Numbered from the stretch's first letter, positions 1 through 10,794 are shown. The stretch is DNA of 64,000 nucleotides from Ipomoea triloba (GCF_003576645.1 NC_044918.1:27446155-27510154), one strand, 5' to 3'. Notes: generated by a model not told the origin, from the letters alone. Made by a program: numbers and translations.

Positions 1-705
1 ACTATTTTAAAGAGTTAATTAACGTTCTCTTTAAAAAACTTTTCAAAGAATAATGAATATTTCATATATTAATTTTTTATTTGAACTAATTAAATACTAT
101 TTATATGATAATCACTTGTTTAATCTATTTATTCAAATTAACCATAATATTTAATAAAGCTTGCTGGGATCCTAAAAGACTACAAATAAATTATACTAGA
201 AAACCTAACATTTTTTTTTAGAGTTCTACTCCATGTAATCCTAAATTATATTTCCTCACTTTTACTTCATGATATGGCAAATAAGGATTGAATATTTTTA
301 ACATGTGAATCTCAGAAAAAGTGCCTACATTTAAAATTTGTGAGAGAAAATAGAAGTTAGGAGTAAGAATGAGAGTTGATGTAATATTTTTTATTTTTTT
401 ATTCCACTCCTTAAGCTAAGCCTTGGGGTCATAAAAGACTGCAATTAAAGTATACTAAAGACTAAAGATTCCTATATTTTTTCTTCAATTTGTTTTTATA
501 AATACAAAAGAAAGACAAATAGCCAGCAACAGCCACATAAATTGTAGCTAGGTCACGCTAACAGGATAACAATCCTTGCGTGGGGTCTCAAAAACATGAA
601 ATTCAAGCTAGTACACCTATGGCATGGCGTCCATTATGTGACGTGGTTAATTGATATTGGTTATGATGGATATTTTTTCTCCTTTTCTCTTTTGACTTTC
701 AACTA
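1..705. other. AT-rich intergenic sequence
   Basis: No coding region is supported. A diverged direct repeat of about 60 bp is visible (about 155-215 and 412-475, both containing 'aaaagact' followed by 'ta(c/t)act'). If the SAG101-like gene at 5941 is functional, its first exon and promoter must lie upstream of or within this DNA, but I see no candidate exon here. Confidence 0.5.
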
Positions 706-978
706 CTATTGCAAAAATCTTCGCCTAGCCCGCTTAGGCGCTAAGCGCCCCTAGACCGAGGGAAATTGCTCCCTAGGCGTTCGTCTAGGTGGTTAGTCGG
801 CTAGCGCCTAACTCAGCCACCTAGGTCGAGTTGGCAGCAGACTCGGTCGAATTTGGCCGAATTAACTCACCCAACTCGGCAGAGTTAGCCGAGTTAACTC
901 GAGCGAGTTGATCTTGTAAATTTTTTAATTATATTTATATATATTTAAATTTATGTATTTATATAAATAAGAGAATTA

Positions 979-1018
<40 letters not shown>

Positions 1019-1565
1019 AACATAATAAGTGTGAATGAAGGTTATACCCTTCATTTATGTCCGTTTTTTCCGTTAAGTTTTTTGTACATTATGCTATAAA
1101 AGTTGTACTTTACAATATATTAGACAAATATACCCCTACCGTTATAACTTCCGTTATCTTTTCCACTATTGTTACCATGCACATGCATCTATTATATATT
1201 TTCTTATTTTCTTCAATAATAATAATAATATATACACATTATATATTGAAGTTATATGTTAATTATTTTCTAAAATATAAATATAAAATTTATAAAAATA
1301 TTTTACATTATTATTATTATTTACAATAATATAAATATCTAAAATATAAATAAATTTAAAATGTTATTATAAAATATAAATATTGGGCACATTTTTTTGC
1401 GCATCGCACATAGAAAAAAACTAGTCATATAATATATGACATACACTCATATACATGTATTATTTTTTTATTTTTATAGGTCGTCACCTAAGTACCGCCT
1501 AGACCGCTTAGGCGCTAGGCGCGAGTCTACCGCCCGACTAGCGCTTAGCGCCTACTGCAGCCATG
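706..1565. mobile_element. Non-autonomous TIR element with GC-rich ends and (TA)n core (copy A)
   Basis: The GC-rich ends are mutually inverted and rich in the motif GCCTAGGCGCTAGGCGC: left about 720-900, right about 1480-1560. They enclose AT-rich DNA with a (TA)n tract near 983-1014. A 10-bp direct repeat, CTTTCAACTA, flanks the element at 696-705 and 1566-1575 and fits a target-site duplication. A second copy with the same ends lies at 27126-27851. A TSD of 9-10 bp would suit a Mutator-like element, but no transposase is present and the superfamily is not proven. The ORF at 1057-1329 inside it is AT-rich chance coding. Confidence 0.7.
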
Positions 1566-1689
1566 CTTTCAACTAATCATAATTAAGAAGTATAAGAATG
1601 AAGTAAAACTTGTTGGAATATCTATTACTCCGTATTAAAAAGTACCAAGCATTTACTAAACAAAAGTTTAGAGGAGAAAAAACTTATGT

Positions 1690-2216
1690 GAGACTGTCTT
1701 ACAGATCCCTTATAAGTAATGATTTGTGAGACAATTTCACGGGAGAGTCACTCAAAGTTATAACCTATGGGTCACACTTGTGTGAGTACATCTCACGGAT
1801 CTTTATCCGTGAGATGAGTCGGGTTAATATGCAAATGTACTACTTATATTAGCAAATGTAATACTAAATCGGAAATAAAATATTTGTTCCTTATAAGGGG
1901 AAATATAATACTTTTGAGAAAAAATGTAATACATTTATATTTTGATGTAAAAATTTTACTTTTTTTCGTAAAAAGTGTTCTATTTTCCCTTATAATTAAT
2001 GTTACACTTATAAAAGAAAATGTAATACTTTTACATCAAAATATTAAAGTATTACATTTTTCTTCAGAAGTATTACACTTTTCCATATAAGTAATAAACA
2101 TTTCATTCCTGATTTAGTATTATATTTGATAATATAAGTATTACTCGGTATATTTCATCTCGACTCGACCCGTCTCACGGATAAGGATTCGTAAGACAAT
2201 CTCACACAAGTTTTTG
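1690..2216. mobile_element. Diverged foldback MITE copy
   Basis: It contains the end motif 'cacttgtgtgag...tctcacggat' near 1777-1800 and its inverse 'tctcacggataaggattcg...ctcacacaagttttt' near 2173-2213. Between them lie inverted modules of 'aaatgtaatac' and 'gtattacattt'. A further end remnant at 1690-1760 suggests two nested or broken copies. It belongs to the same family as the copies at 3055-5668 but is clearly older. Confidence 0.6.
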
Positions 2217-3054
2217 ACTTATTTGTAACTAAAAATATGTTATAAGTTCTAAAATAAGTTACTCCTTCTGTTTCGAATTGGTTGTCACATTTACATTTTG
2301 TATGCTTTTTAATGAACTAAAGTAAATATTATTTGTTTTTCAATTATGCCCACACTTTTGAAAATAAAAACAATAAAGAATGATGGTGATGTTAAATTTT
2401 GAAAAGAAAATGATATTTTAGAACAAATTACAAAGAAATGTAAGATAGATAAAATGAAACATGGTAAATCAAATAGAGTCAAAGTCTTCAACAATATCTC
2501 ACGGAGGGTGTGAAACGTGGATGGTCTAAAAATGATTTAGATTTTTTCTTTCTTTCTTTAATGTGCCAAAAGAATTCTAAAAAATAAGTGACTATACTAG
2601 TAAGTCATTACTGGCTTGCAATCACTAGTCCAAATTAAAGGAGGACATTTTTTAAGAGATATTTTCAACTATTTGTCGTATCTAGCATGTGTTATTCACG
2701 TGCAGCACATTTTTAGTCAAAATTAAAAAGCATACTAATAAAAATAATAATAATATAATGTTGAAATCGCATATCAATTAAAATATATATTCTTGGATAT
2801 TATAATGTAATGTGAACACCTAAATTCCAAAAAAAAAAAAAAAAGATTAAAACTATGGCTAACTATAAAGAGATTTAAAAAAAAAAAAAATATATATATA
2901 TAATGTTGAAATCGCATATCAATTAAAATATATATTCTTGGATATTATAATGTAATGTGAACACCTAAATTCCAAAAAAAAAAAAAAAAAGATTAAAACT
3001 ATGGCTAACTATAAAGAGATTTTAAAAGAAATTACGTGATAGTATAAAGAATAG
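2217..3054. repeat. AT-rich repeat region with a 145-bp tandem duplication
   Basis: No gene is supported. A unit beginning 'ataatgttgaaatcgc' occurs twice in direct order (about 2757-2900 and 2902-3045, period about 145 bp), separated by an A-run and a (TA) tract. 2261-2290 ('ttactccttctgtttcg') resembles a Stowaway-type MITE end, but a clean opposite end was not found. 2366-3054 is repeated imperfectly at 3905-4586. Confidence 0.55.
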
Positions 3055-3508
3055 GGTCACACTTGTGTGAGACTGTCTCACGGATCCTTATTCGTGAGAC
3101 GGGTCGGGTCATGTCGAAGCACCATGCAAATGTCACACTTATATGTGCAAATGTCATACATATATGCTCAAATATAATACTAATCATGAATACAATTTTT
3201 GTTACTTATAAGAGAAAAAGTATTACATTTTTCATAATAAGTAATGTTGACAAGTTTTCCTTACTTATAAGGGAAAATATAATACTTTTGAGGAAAAATG
3301 TAATATTTTTAAATCGAAATGTAAAAGTATTGTATTTTCCCTTAAAAGTATTACATTTACCCTTATAAATAACAAAATTTTTATTCCTGATTAGTATTAC
3401 ATTTGAGCATATAAGTATGACATTTGTGCGTATAAGTGTTACATTTACATCCCGACCGACCCGACCTGACCCGTCTCACCGTGAGACGGTCTCACACAAC
3501 TTTTTGCC
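3055..3508. mobile_element. Foldback MITE, forward copy
   Basis: This element of about 450 bp is almost entirely an inverted repeat. The left half runs from 'gtgagactgtctcacggat' inward and the right half ends 'cgtgagacggtctcacaca'. Each terminus also folds on itself (GTGAGAC/GTCTCAC). The arms pair over roughly 200 bp through 'gtcacacttatatg', 'aatactaatca' and 'aaaagtattacattt' modules. It has no transposase. The apparent 101-aa ORF in it recurs in every copy and is not a gene. Confidence 0.75.
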
Positions 3509-3509
3509 T

Positions 3510-3903
3510 GGGTCACACTTGTGTGAGACTGTCTCACGGATTCTTATTCGTGAGACGGGTCGGGTTGGGTCGAAGCACCATGCAAATGTCACACTTATAT
3601 GTGCAAATGTCATACATATATGCTCAAATATAATACTAATCATGAATACAATTTTTGTTACTTATAAGAGAAAAAGTATTACATTTTTCATAATAAGTAA
3701 TGTTGACAAGTTTTCCTTACTTATAAGGGAAAATATAATACTTTTGAGGAAAAATGTAATATTTTTAAATCGAAATGTAAAAGTATTGTATTTTCCCTTA
3801 AAAGTATTACATTTACCCTTATAAATAACAAAATTTTTATTCCTGATTAGTATTACATTTGAGCATATAAGTATGACATTTGTGCGTATAAGTGTTACAT
3901 TTA
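3510..3903. mobile_element. Foldback MITE, forward copy truncated at an N
   Basis: It is near-identical to 3055-3450 and lies in direct tandem one base after the previous copy. It stops at the single undetermined base 3904, so its right terminus is missing. Truncation exactly at the N indicates an assembly boundary rather than a deletion. Confidence 0.7.
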
Positions 3904-4586
3904 NAAAAACAATAAAGAATGATGGTGATGTTAAATTTTGAAAAGAATGAATTTAGAACAAATTACAAAGAAATGTAAGATAGATAAAATGAAACATGGT
4001 AAATCAAATAGAGTCAAAGTCTTCAACAATATCTCACGGAGGGTGTGAAACGTGGATGGTCTAAAAATGATTTAGATTTTTTCTTTCTTTCTTAATGTGC
4101 CAAAAGAATTCTAAAAAAAATAAGTGACTATACTAGTAAGTCATTACTGGCTTGCAATCACTGTCCAAATTAAAGGAGGACATTTTTTAAGAGATATTTT
4201 CAAACTATTTCGTATCTAGCATGTGTTATTCACGTGCAGCACATTTTTAGTCAAAATTAAAAAGCATACTAATAAAATAATAATAATATAATGTTGAAAT
4301 CGCATATCAATTAAATATATTCTTGGATATTATAATGTAATGTGAACACCTAAATTCCAAAAAAAAAAAAAGATTAAAACTATGGCTAACTATAAAGAGA
4401 TTTAAAAAAAAAAAAAATATTAAATATAATGTTGAAATCGCATATCAATTAAAATATATATTCTTGGATATTATAATGTAATGTGAACACCTAAATTCCA
4501 AAAAAAAAAAAAAGATTAAAACTAATGGCTAACTATAAAGAGATTTTAAAAGAAATTACGTGATAGTATAAAGAATAGGGTCACAC
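3904..4586. repeat. Single-N junction followed by an imperfect repeat of 2366-3054
   Basis: Base 3904 is N. From 3905 the sequence repeats that starting at 2366 (offset 1539), with scattered small indels, for example a shortened stretch at 3945-3956 and shorter A-runs. The imperfection could reflect two haplotypes, low-quality contig ends or a real duplication. Confidence 0.7.
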
Positions 4587-5040
4587 AGGCAAAAGTTGTG
4601 TGAGACCGTCTCACGGTGAGACGGGTCAGGTCGGGTCGGTCGGGATGTAAATGTAACACTTATACGCACAAATGTCATACTTATATGCTCAAATGTAATA
4701 CTAATCAGGAATAAAAATTTTGTTATTTATAAGGGTAAATGTAATACTTTTAAGGGAAAATACAATACTTTTACATTTCGATTTAAAATATTACATTTTT
4801 CCTCAAAAGTATTATATTTTCCCTTATAAGTAAGGAAAACTTGTCAACATTACTTATTATGAAAAATGTAATACTTTTTCTCTTATAAGTAACAAAAATT
4901 GTATTCATGATTAGTATTATATTTGAGCATATATGTATGACATTTGCACATATAAGTGTGACATTTGCATGGTGCTTCGACATGACCCGACCCGTCTCAC
5001 GAATAAGGATCCGTGAGACAGTCTCACACAAGTGTGACCC
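4587..5040. mobile_element. Foldback MITE, inverted copy inside a larger palindrome
   Basis: This copy is in opposite orientation to its neighbours. Sequence on both sides is itself inverted: 4494-4582 ('cctaaattcc...aatagggtcac') reappears as its reverse complement at about 5035-5142. The whole stretch 4494-5142 is therefore a large palindrome with the MITE at its centre. Confidence 0.7.
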
Positions 5041-5213
5041 TATTCTTTATACTATCACGTAATTTCTTTTAAAATCTCTTTATAGTTAGCCATTAGTTTT
5101 AATCTTTTTTTTTTTTTTGGAATTTAGGTGTTCACATTACATAAAAAAAAAGATTAAAACTATGGCTAACTATAAAGAGATTTTAAAAGAAATTACGTGA
5201 TAGTATAAAGAAT

Positions 5214-5668
5214 AGGGTCACACTTGTGTGAGACTGTCTCACGGATCCTTATTCGTGAGACGGGTCGGGTTGGGTCGAAGCACCATGCAAATGTCACACT
5301 TATATGTGCAAATGTCATACATATATGCTCAAATATAATACTAATCATGAATACAATTTTTGTTACTTATAAAAGAAAAAGTATTACATTTTTCATAATA
5401 AGTAATGTTGACAAGTTTTCCTTACTTATAAGGGAAAATATAATACTTTTGAGGAAAAATGTAATACTTTTAAATCGAAATGTAAAAGTATTGTATTTTC
5501 CCTTAAAAGTATTACATTTACCCTTATAATAACAAAATTTTTATTCCTGATTAGTATTACATTTGAGCATATAAGTATGACATTTGTGCGTATAAGTGTT
5601 ACATTTACATCCCGACCGACCCGACCTGACCCGTCTCACCGTGAGACGGTCTCACACAAGTTTTTGCC
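5214..5668. mobile_element. Foldback MITE, forward copy nearest the SAG101-like gene
   Basis: It runs from 'gggtcacacttgtgtgag' to 'ctcacacaagtttttgcc' with few differences from the 3055 copy. It ends about 270 bp upstream of the first recognisable exon of the SAG101-like gene, so it lies in what would be that gene's first intron or promoter. Confidence 0.75.
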
Positions 5669-5940
5669 TAAAATAAGATATGTATAATAAATTAAAGCCA
5701 CAATATACACCAAAATGTTTTGGTGTGAATCAATGTTATCCAAGGAAGAAAAACGTAAGAATAATTTTGTTTTAATGACTTAAATTTGATTCTGGTTGTC
5801 AAGCTAAGCAATAATCTATCTTTGTTGATTTGTGATTTGTTAATTTACATAATATAATTTGATTATGCATATTGGTAAAGTATGGTAAGCTTGGATCATG
5901 TTAAGAAATGAATAATAAAGTTGTGTTTTTGCGTTATCAG

Positions 5941-7453
5941 ATAATGGAAATTATGAGTAAAAGCAAATGCTTAGTGTTGACAGGACACTCAGTAGGAGGA
6001 GCAATAGCCTCTCTGGCAACCCTTTGGCTTCTATCCTATCTGCAGACCATTTCCTCTCCCAAATTATCAGTCCTGTGCATCACATTTGGCTCCCCAATGC
6101 TGGGAACTCATTCCCTTTGCCAATCCATTCTTCAAGAAAGATGGGGTGGGAATTTCTGCCATGTCGTTTCGCAGCACGACATTGTGCCAAGCCTCCCACT
6201 TTCCATAAATTTTCCTGATTCTCCCAACTTATCTGATGAATATAAAGTTGAAGTATTCACAGCAGTTTTGGTCAGTCTTGAAAAGCTATCAAAAGGGCAT
6301 CAATGTGAGAGTCTGTATAGGCCATTTGGGAGCTATTTTTTCTGCACCTCCATGGGAGCCATCTGCGTAGACAACAGCACAGCAATTCTCAAGCTACTTT
6401 ACTTCATGCTCACTAAAACCTCGCCCATTTCTAGCTTTGATGACCATTTCAAGTACAAGGATTATATTGATAAGATGAATTGGCAATTCTTGGAGAGAAG
6501 AAACTCATTGGAAGAAAATTTATCTGAGTCTAGCTTTGAAGCCGGGATCATGTTGGCATTGCAGTCATCTGGAATATCTTCTCATGTAAAAATATATATA
6601 TTTTTTGACAGCTTAGTTTGTTTACATATTTAATATATGTCGACCCGGCCTAATGCCTAGGATGGACTTGCAGGAACCTAATTCTGGGGAGGCGAAAGAG
6701 TGTTTGAAGATGGCAAAGAAACTGGGGCGTACAAGGAACCTAAACAGTGCAAACCTCGCGATAGGTTTATCCAAAATCAATCCTCTAAGAGCACAAATTG
6801 AGTGGTATAAGCAATTGTGTGAGGATTCTGATGATCAGCTGGGGTACTATGATGCCTTCAAGCTACGCGGTGCCTCTAGAAAGGACTTCAAAGTGAATAT
6901 GAACAGAATAAAGTTAGGCCAGTTCTGGGATTCTTTGATTGAGAAGCTGGAAACAAACCAACTGCCACATGATTTTAACAACAGGGAGAAATGGGTATGC
7001 GGTTCTCATTTCTACAAGCTCCTCGTCGAGCCATTGGAAATTGCAGAATATTACAAAACTGAGATGCACCTCAAAAAAGGGCATTACCTGGAGAATGGGA
7101 GGGAGAGGAGGTTCAAGATTTTCGACAAGTGGTGGAATGACAAGAAGGCTGAGCCTGGGAGAAACACTAGAAGAAGCAAGTTTGCAAGTGCAACACAAGA
7201 TTCCTGCTTCTGGGCTCGGGTAGAGGAAGCTAGAGACAGGCTGAATAAGGTTAGAAGCGAGGCTGATTCAAGCAGACGGTACATGCTCCTGGAAAACATT
7301 GACAATTTTGATAAGTATGCAATGAGGATTATTGATGAGAAGGAGGTGTCTAAAGATGTTTTAGCTACAAACTCAAGCTACAGTTTGTTTGTACGCGAGT
7401 GGAGAGAACTCAAATCGCAGCTGCAGCTATTACTTCCTCAATATCTTTCATAG
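5941..7453 (+). CDS. SAG101: SAG101-like (EDS1/PAD4/SAG101 family) immune regulator, 5' exon not seen
   Basis: EDS1-family proteins pair an N-terminal lipase-like fold with a C-terminal EP domain. SAG101 forms nucleo-cytoplasmic heterodimers with EDS1 in TIR-NLR immunity (family knowledge). Visible exons are 5941-6585 and 6674-7453, after acceptors 'gttatcag' and 'cttgcag', with donor CAT|gtaaaa at 6586. The intron is phase 0. The first exon carries the nucleophile-elbow motif TGHSVGGA, then CITFGSP and SQHDIVP. The second carries the EP hallmarks QIEWYK, LGYYD, DFKVNMNR, FYKLLVEPL, KGHYL, FDKWW and TQDSCFWARVEEA. About 474 residues are visible, against roughly 540-580 for the family, so the first 80-100 residues are absent. 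The first exon is either upstream beyond the MITE cluster or lost. SAG101 is preferred over PAD4 on overall EP-domain resemblance. Confidence 0.82.
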
Positions 7454-7602
7454 ATGTTGGTTGTAACGTATTATTATGATTCTAAGAAATTAAACACTGA
7501 GCTTGTGTTGCCTGAATAAGTAGCAGTGATCGATGTATTATTGTAGTTATGAACATCAATAATCCCTCCCTCAAACATGTAAATATTTAAAGACTCTATA
7601 AA
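7454..7602. other. Short intergenic space between convergent genes
   Basis: Only 149 bp separate the stop codons of the SAG101-like gene (+) and the amino acid transporter (-). Both 3' UTRs must lie in or beyond this interval, so the mature transcripts may overlap tail to tail. Confidence 0.7.
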
Positions 7603-10027
7603 TTAAACTTTGCCATTCTGAATGTTTCTTACAGGTCCCTTGAACCATTTTCTTGCATCCACAACCCACCAAAGCAAGATCAAACCCAAGCCTATTCCTA
7701 GAGCAACTGGAGCATAGTTGAAAGTGTCCCAGGTGATTGGATAGGATGTTGGCAGAAGGAAGACACAGCAGGTGTAGCAAATCCACAGAAAGGCTACCAA
7801 GCAGACAGGCCTTCTTGCCTTCCCCAAATAAAATGGTCCCGGCTTAAAATCTTGCTCTGCCATCACGATGCGGGCAAAGATTGGAACTGCATAGCCCCCG
7901 ACCCATCCTATTGTACAGATGGATGTTATGGCAGTGAAAACTATACTCCCTTGCAGTATGGGGAGTCCAAGAAGAATGCATATAGCTGCACAGAGCCACA
8001 CTGCGTTTGCAGGTACTTTGCGTTTGGAGTGCACTTTTCGCCAGATGGATGAGAAAGGGATTCCTTGATCTCGCGATAGGGCATACACCTGAAGAATCAA
8101 ACATAAACATATGAAGATAAATATAGTTTAGTAGTTCTGCTGACAGCTGGCAGGGGAAACTTACAACTCTGGCTGCACTAGTGGTTATTGAGAGCCCACC
8201 AAAGAAGAATGAACCCCATATGATAAACAGCAAAATAATTGCTCCAGTAGAACTGTGGTATCTCCCATGGAACGCATCATACAGAATTTGAGCTGGTACA
8301 AATACTCCTGCAGTTTCATTTGATTTATCATACAAGTAACTCGGATCCTGCACCACACAAACCAAAATCCAATCGAATTCACAATCTAATTTAATCGGAA
8401 AGGACAGACTCATCAAAACTGATACATGCCTGGATGCTGAAAGTTAGAGCCAATATATACGCCCATCCGAAAACTGAGATTATCCCTATGCTAGAAAGAA
8501 TGGCAATTGGACCATTTCTATCTGCACCTTTTGTTTCTTCAGTGAGATGTGCAGCAGCATCATATCCATATAACGAATACTGGCTAACCAGAAAAGCAAG
8601 TACAGTTGCATAAACTTTGCTCGAGACCCCAGTAGAATCCGATCCCAATTCAAATGCAGTGAACACATATGAAGCTGACTGTGTGGTTGGTGCCACAAGA
8701 GGAAGCATAATAACAATAACCAATCCCCCACAAACCTGCGCGCAGCAGATAACATCAAATTACTATTGCTATTTGCTAGCGAGTCTGAAAACTACGTACA
8801 AAAGTCGTTAGAAATTATACCTGCCACCATATGGAGATGATATCAATAAAAGCAATAACTTCTAGTGCAAATGTATTCAGAAATGCCCATATAAGTGTAA
8901 GACCAATGTAAATGCACAAGAATAGCCAACGCGGAGCCAAGTATCCTCCATCTTTATTTGTCCCGGTACATAATAGAATTATGCTTTGCAATGTCTGTGT
9001 TCCTGCATAAGCCTAAAAAGCAACCAAAAAACAAAAATGGCATTATATTCAGCATAAAACTAGAACATTTATTAATTTGGAAGGGAAGTGTACCTGTGTT
9101 CCAATCCCAGCTACTAGCCCTATTGTCTCAAGCCAAGCGCAGCACCACGACGCAAATGGACCCCATTTCTGGCCTGCTAAATGTGCAGCCCAGAAGTAAA
9201 GAGAACCTGTTGTCTGTGGACATTCATTCCATCAGGAGTAAAATATATATAGGCCCTGTTTGGTAAATGGCCGTTGGCTGATTGGGTTGGCTGTTTGGGT
9301 TAGAAGGTATGAATATTAACTGATTATAGAAAGTTTTTTGATAAATTAGCTGTTAGCTGATAGCTACTTGGTATAATTTCTTTTCTCAAAAAGCTAATTG
9401 AAAAGGCTGTTTTGAGTAGCCTTTTGAATTTTAGCATTTTGGAGTTACAAAAAGCTTATTAACCAAACAACTAATAGTGGTCAAATAAGCCAAAATTGGC
9501 TGATAGGCTATAATTTACCAAACAGGACCATAATAGTAATGTTTTTGGAGGGAGATGGAGTTAACATATATAGTATGGTGTGCAGAGCAGAAGCATGGGT
9601 AAATAAAATAAAAGAAAAAGAAAAGATTGCACTATATATACTGCACACCGGAAAAGAGGAGCAAATTTCAGCCATTGCGATTCCGACAAAGCATGTGAAG
9701 AATGAGACCACAAGCCAGCCCCAAACAAGAGCTGCAGGCCCTGTGTACGCGAAACTGGAACCATACAATGGAGTGATCCCAGTGAAGAGAGTCATAGTTG
9801 AAAATGATATAGCCAGCGTTTTGAACAAAGTCTGCAGCGCAGCGGCCGAATGAATCCAATATAATATTACGTTAATCACCTCTCACACACACACACACAC
9901 ACACACACTTGCATACAGACTTCTCAAGGAATTGAAGCTTAAGTACGATTACCATTTCTCTTCTTAGTTCTTGCTTATAGCCCAGTTCATTGAGCCGCTT
10001 CTCTCCTGAATCCGCAGCCATTTCCAT
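7603..10027 (-). CDS. BAT1: BAT1/GABA-permease-type amino acid transporter, seven exons
   Basis: This is an APC-superfamily membrane transporter. Arabidopsis BAT1 moves several amino acids and GABA across membranes (family knowledge). Exons on the minus strand: 9953-10027, 9649-9831, 9094-9213, 8821-9012, 8430-8735, 8165-8347 and 7603-8088. They total 1545 bp, or 514 residues, against about 516 in Arabidopsis. All seven exon lengths are multiples of 3, so every intron is phase 0. The ATG at 10027 gives MEMAADSGERRLNELGYKQE, the expected N-terminus; an ATG at 10021 is two codons further in. Family motifs include TLFTGITPLYG, GIAMAEICSS, FGGLSITTSAARV, GWVGGYAVPIFAR and NYAPVALG. The gene appears intact. 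Intron 5 begins with GC rather than GT (CAG|gcatgt at 8429), which is a recognised minor donor type. A MITE sits in intron 2 and an (AC)n tract in intron 1. Confidence 0.93.
9252..9529. mobile_element. MITE in intron 2 of the transporter gene
   Basis: The ends are inverted: 'ggccctgtttggtaaa' at 9252 and 'tttaccaaacaggacc' ending near 9529. The roughly 280-bp body contains repeats of the type 'ggctgattgggttggctg' and 'agctgatagctac'. The termini recall PIF/Harbinger (Tourist) elements, but no clean 3-bp TSD could be fixed because the flanks are simple AT sequence. Confidence 0.7.
9884..9908. repeat. (AC)n microsatellite in intron 1
   Basis: A perfect run of CA dinucleotides of about 12 units lies within intron 1 of the transporter gene, between exon 1 and exon 2. 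Confidence 0.95.
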
Positions 10028-10430
10028 TCGATCTGTTCGCTTCGCTTCAGCTCCAAAGAGAATTCAACAAGAGATGAACTACTGAAATGGAAGAAAAACG
10101 TGCAAAAACAAAAGTTCCCGTTAAGTTAGGTTGCTTTCGACAACTGGTAAACGCTGATTTAATCAAGAGTTGAAAATTAAAGTAGGAACAGGCCGGCAAG
10201 TGGTGTGGGAAGACTTTGAAATTATTGCCACTTGTTGCATCATTATTTTAAGGAAAATAAACTTTCATTATATTTTTTACTCTCAATTTCTACAGCTAGA
10301 TATTTTTCAAATAGCTAGTTTGCCACATCAAGACAGAAATAAAAGTGAAGGAGTATGTAGAAACTCATTCTTTGATCTGCTTTTCAGATCACACGAGAAA
10401 TGGAGAGGCGTCTCTTTGTGGGACGCGGAG
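10028..10430 (-). promoter_or_regulatory. 5' UTR and promoter region of the transporter gene (inferred)
   Basis: This DNA lies directly upstream of the transporter start codon and must contain its 5' UTR and core promoter. I could not pick a convincing TATA box at the expected distance. No other gene is visible. Confidence 0.4.
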
Positions 10431-10560
10431 ATTCGAACCCGACCTTTTGCATGACTTTGATACCAAATTAAAGCATGTGCTCCGTCTCAACTAAAAGCCT
10501 AAGCTGATAGTTGGACTGCACATATTATATTTATTCTCACAGAGACAATAAGTGGCTTTC
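10431..10560 (-). mobile_element. Possible SINE-like or tRNA-related repeat
   Basis: On the minus strand the segment reads 'tttggtatcaaagtcatgc' followed by 'gggttcgaatctcc', which closely resembles a pol III B box (GGTTCGANNCC). Its other part ('actaaaagcctaagctgat', about 10484-10550) recurs near 50740-50780 and 55093-55133, so it is dispersed. An A box and an A-tail were not clearly identified. Confidence 0.4.
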
Positions 10561-10794
10561 TGACTTTGCATGCTGCACCTCAACTCAATACATACAGTTG
10601 TTCATGCCTGAATTCACACTTCTCAACTGTGTGTTGACTTCCATTATTCAAGCTCATTCGTTGCATCAATTTTATTCTTGTTAATTTAGTACTAAGAATA
10701 AAAACATCGATTTTCATATAAAATTTTTATTTTTATTTTATCTCGTCAATTCATCGATCATTAAATGTAATGTAAATATAATATGCAAAAACTT

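Noticed and set aside
3063..5529. Four near-identical ORFs of 82-135 codons
   Set aside because: They fall inside the foldback MITE copies and simply reflect the repeated element. The codon pattern is that of AT-rich inverted repeats.
8617..9853. Plus-strand ORFs opposite the transporter gene
   Set aside because: Shadows of the exons on the minus strand; several include intron or MITE sequence.
10170..10454. 94-codon ORF upstream of the transporter gene
   Set aside because: It overlaps the promoter region and a SINE-like repeat, with no recognisable motif or conservation signal.
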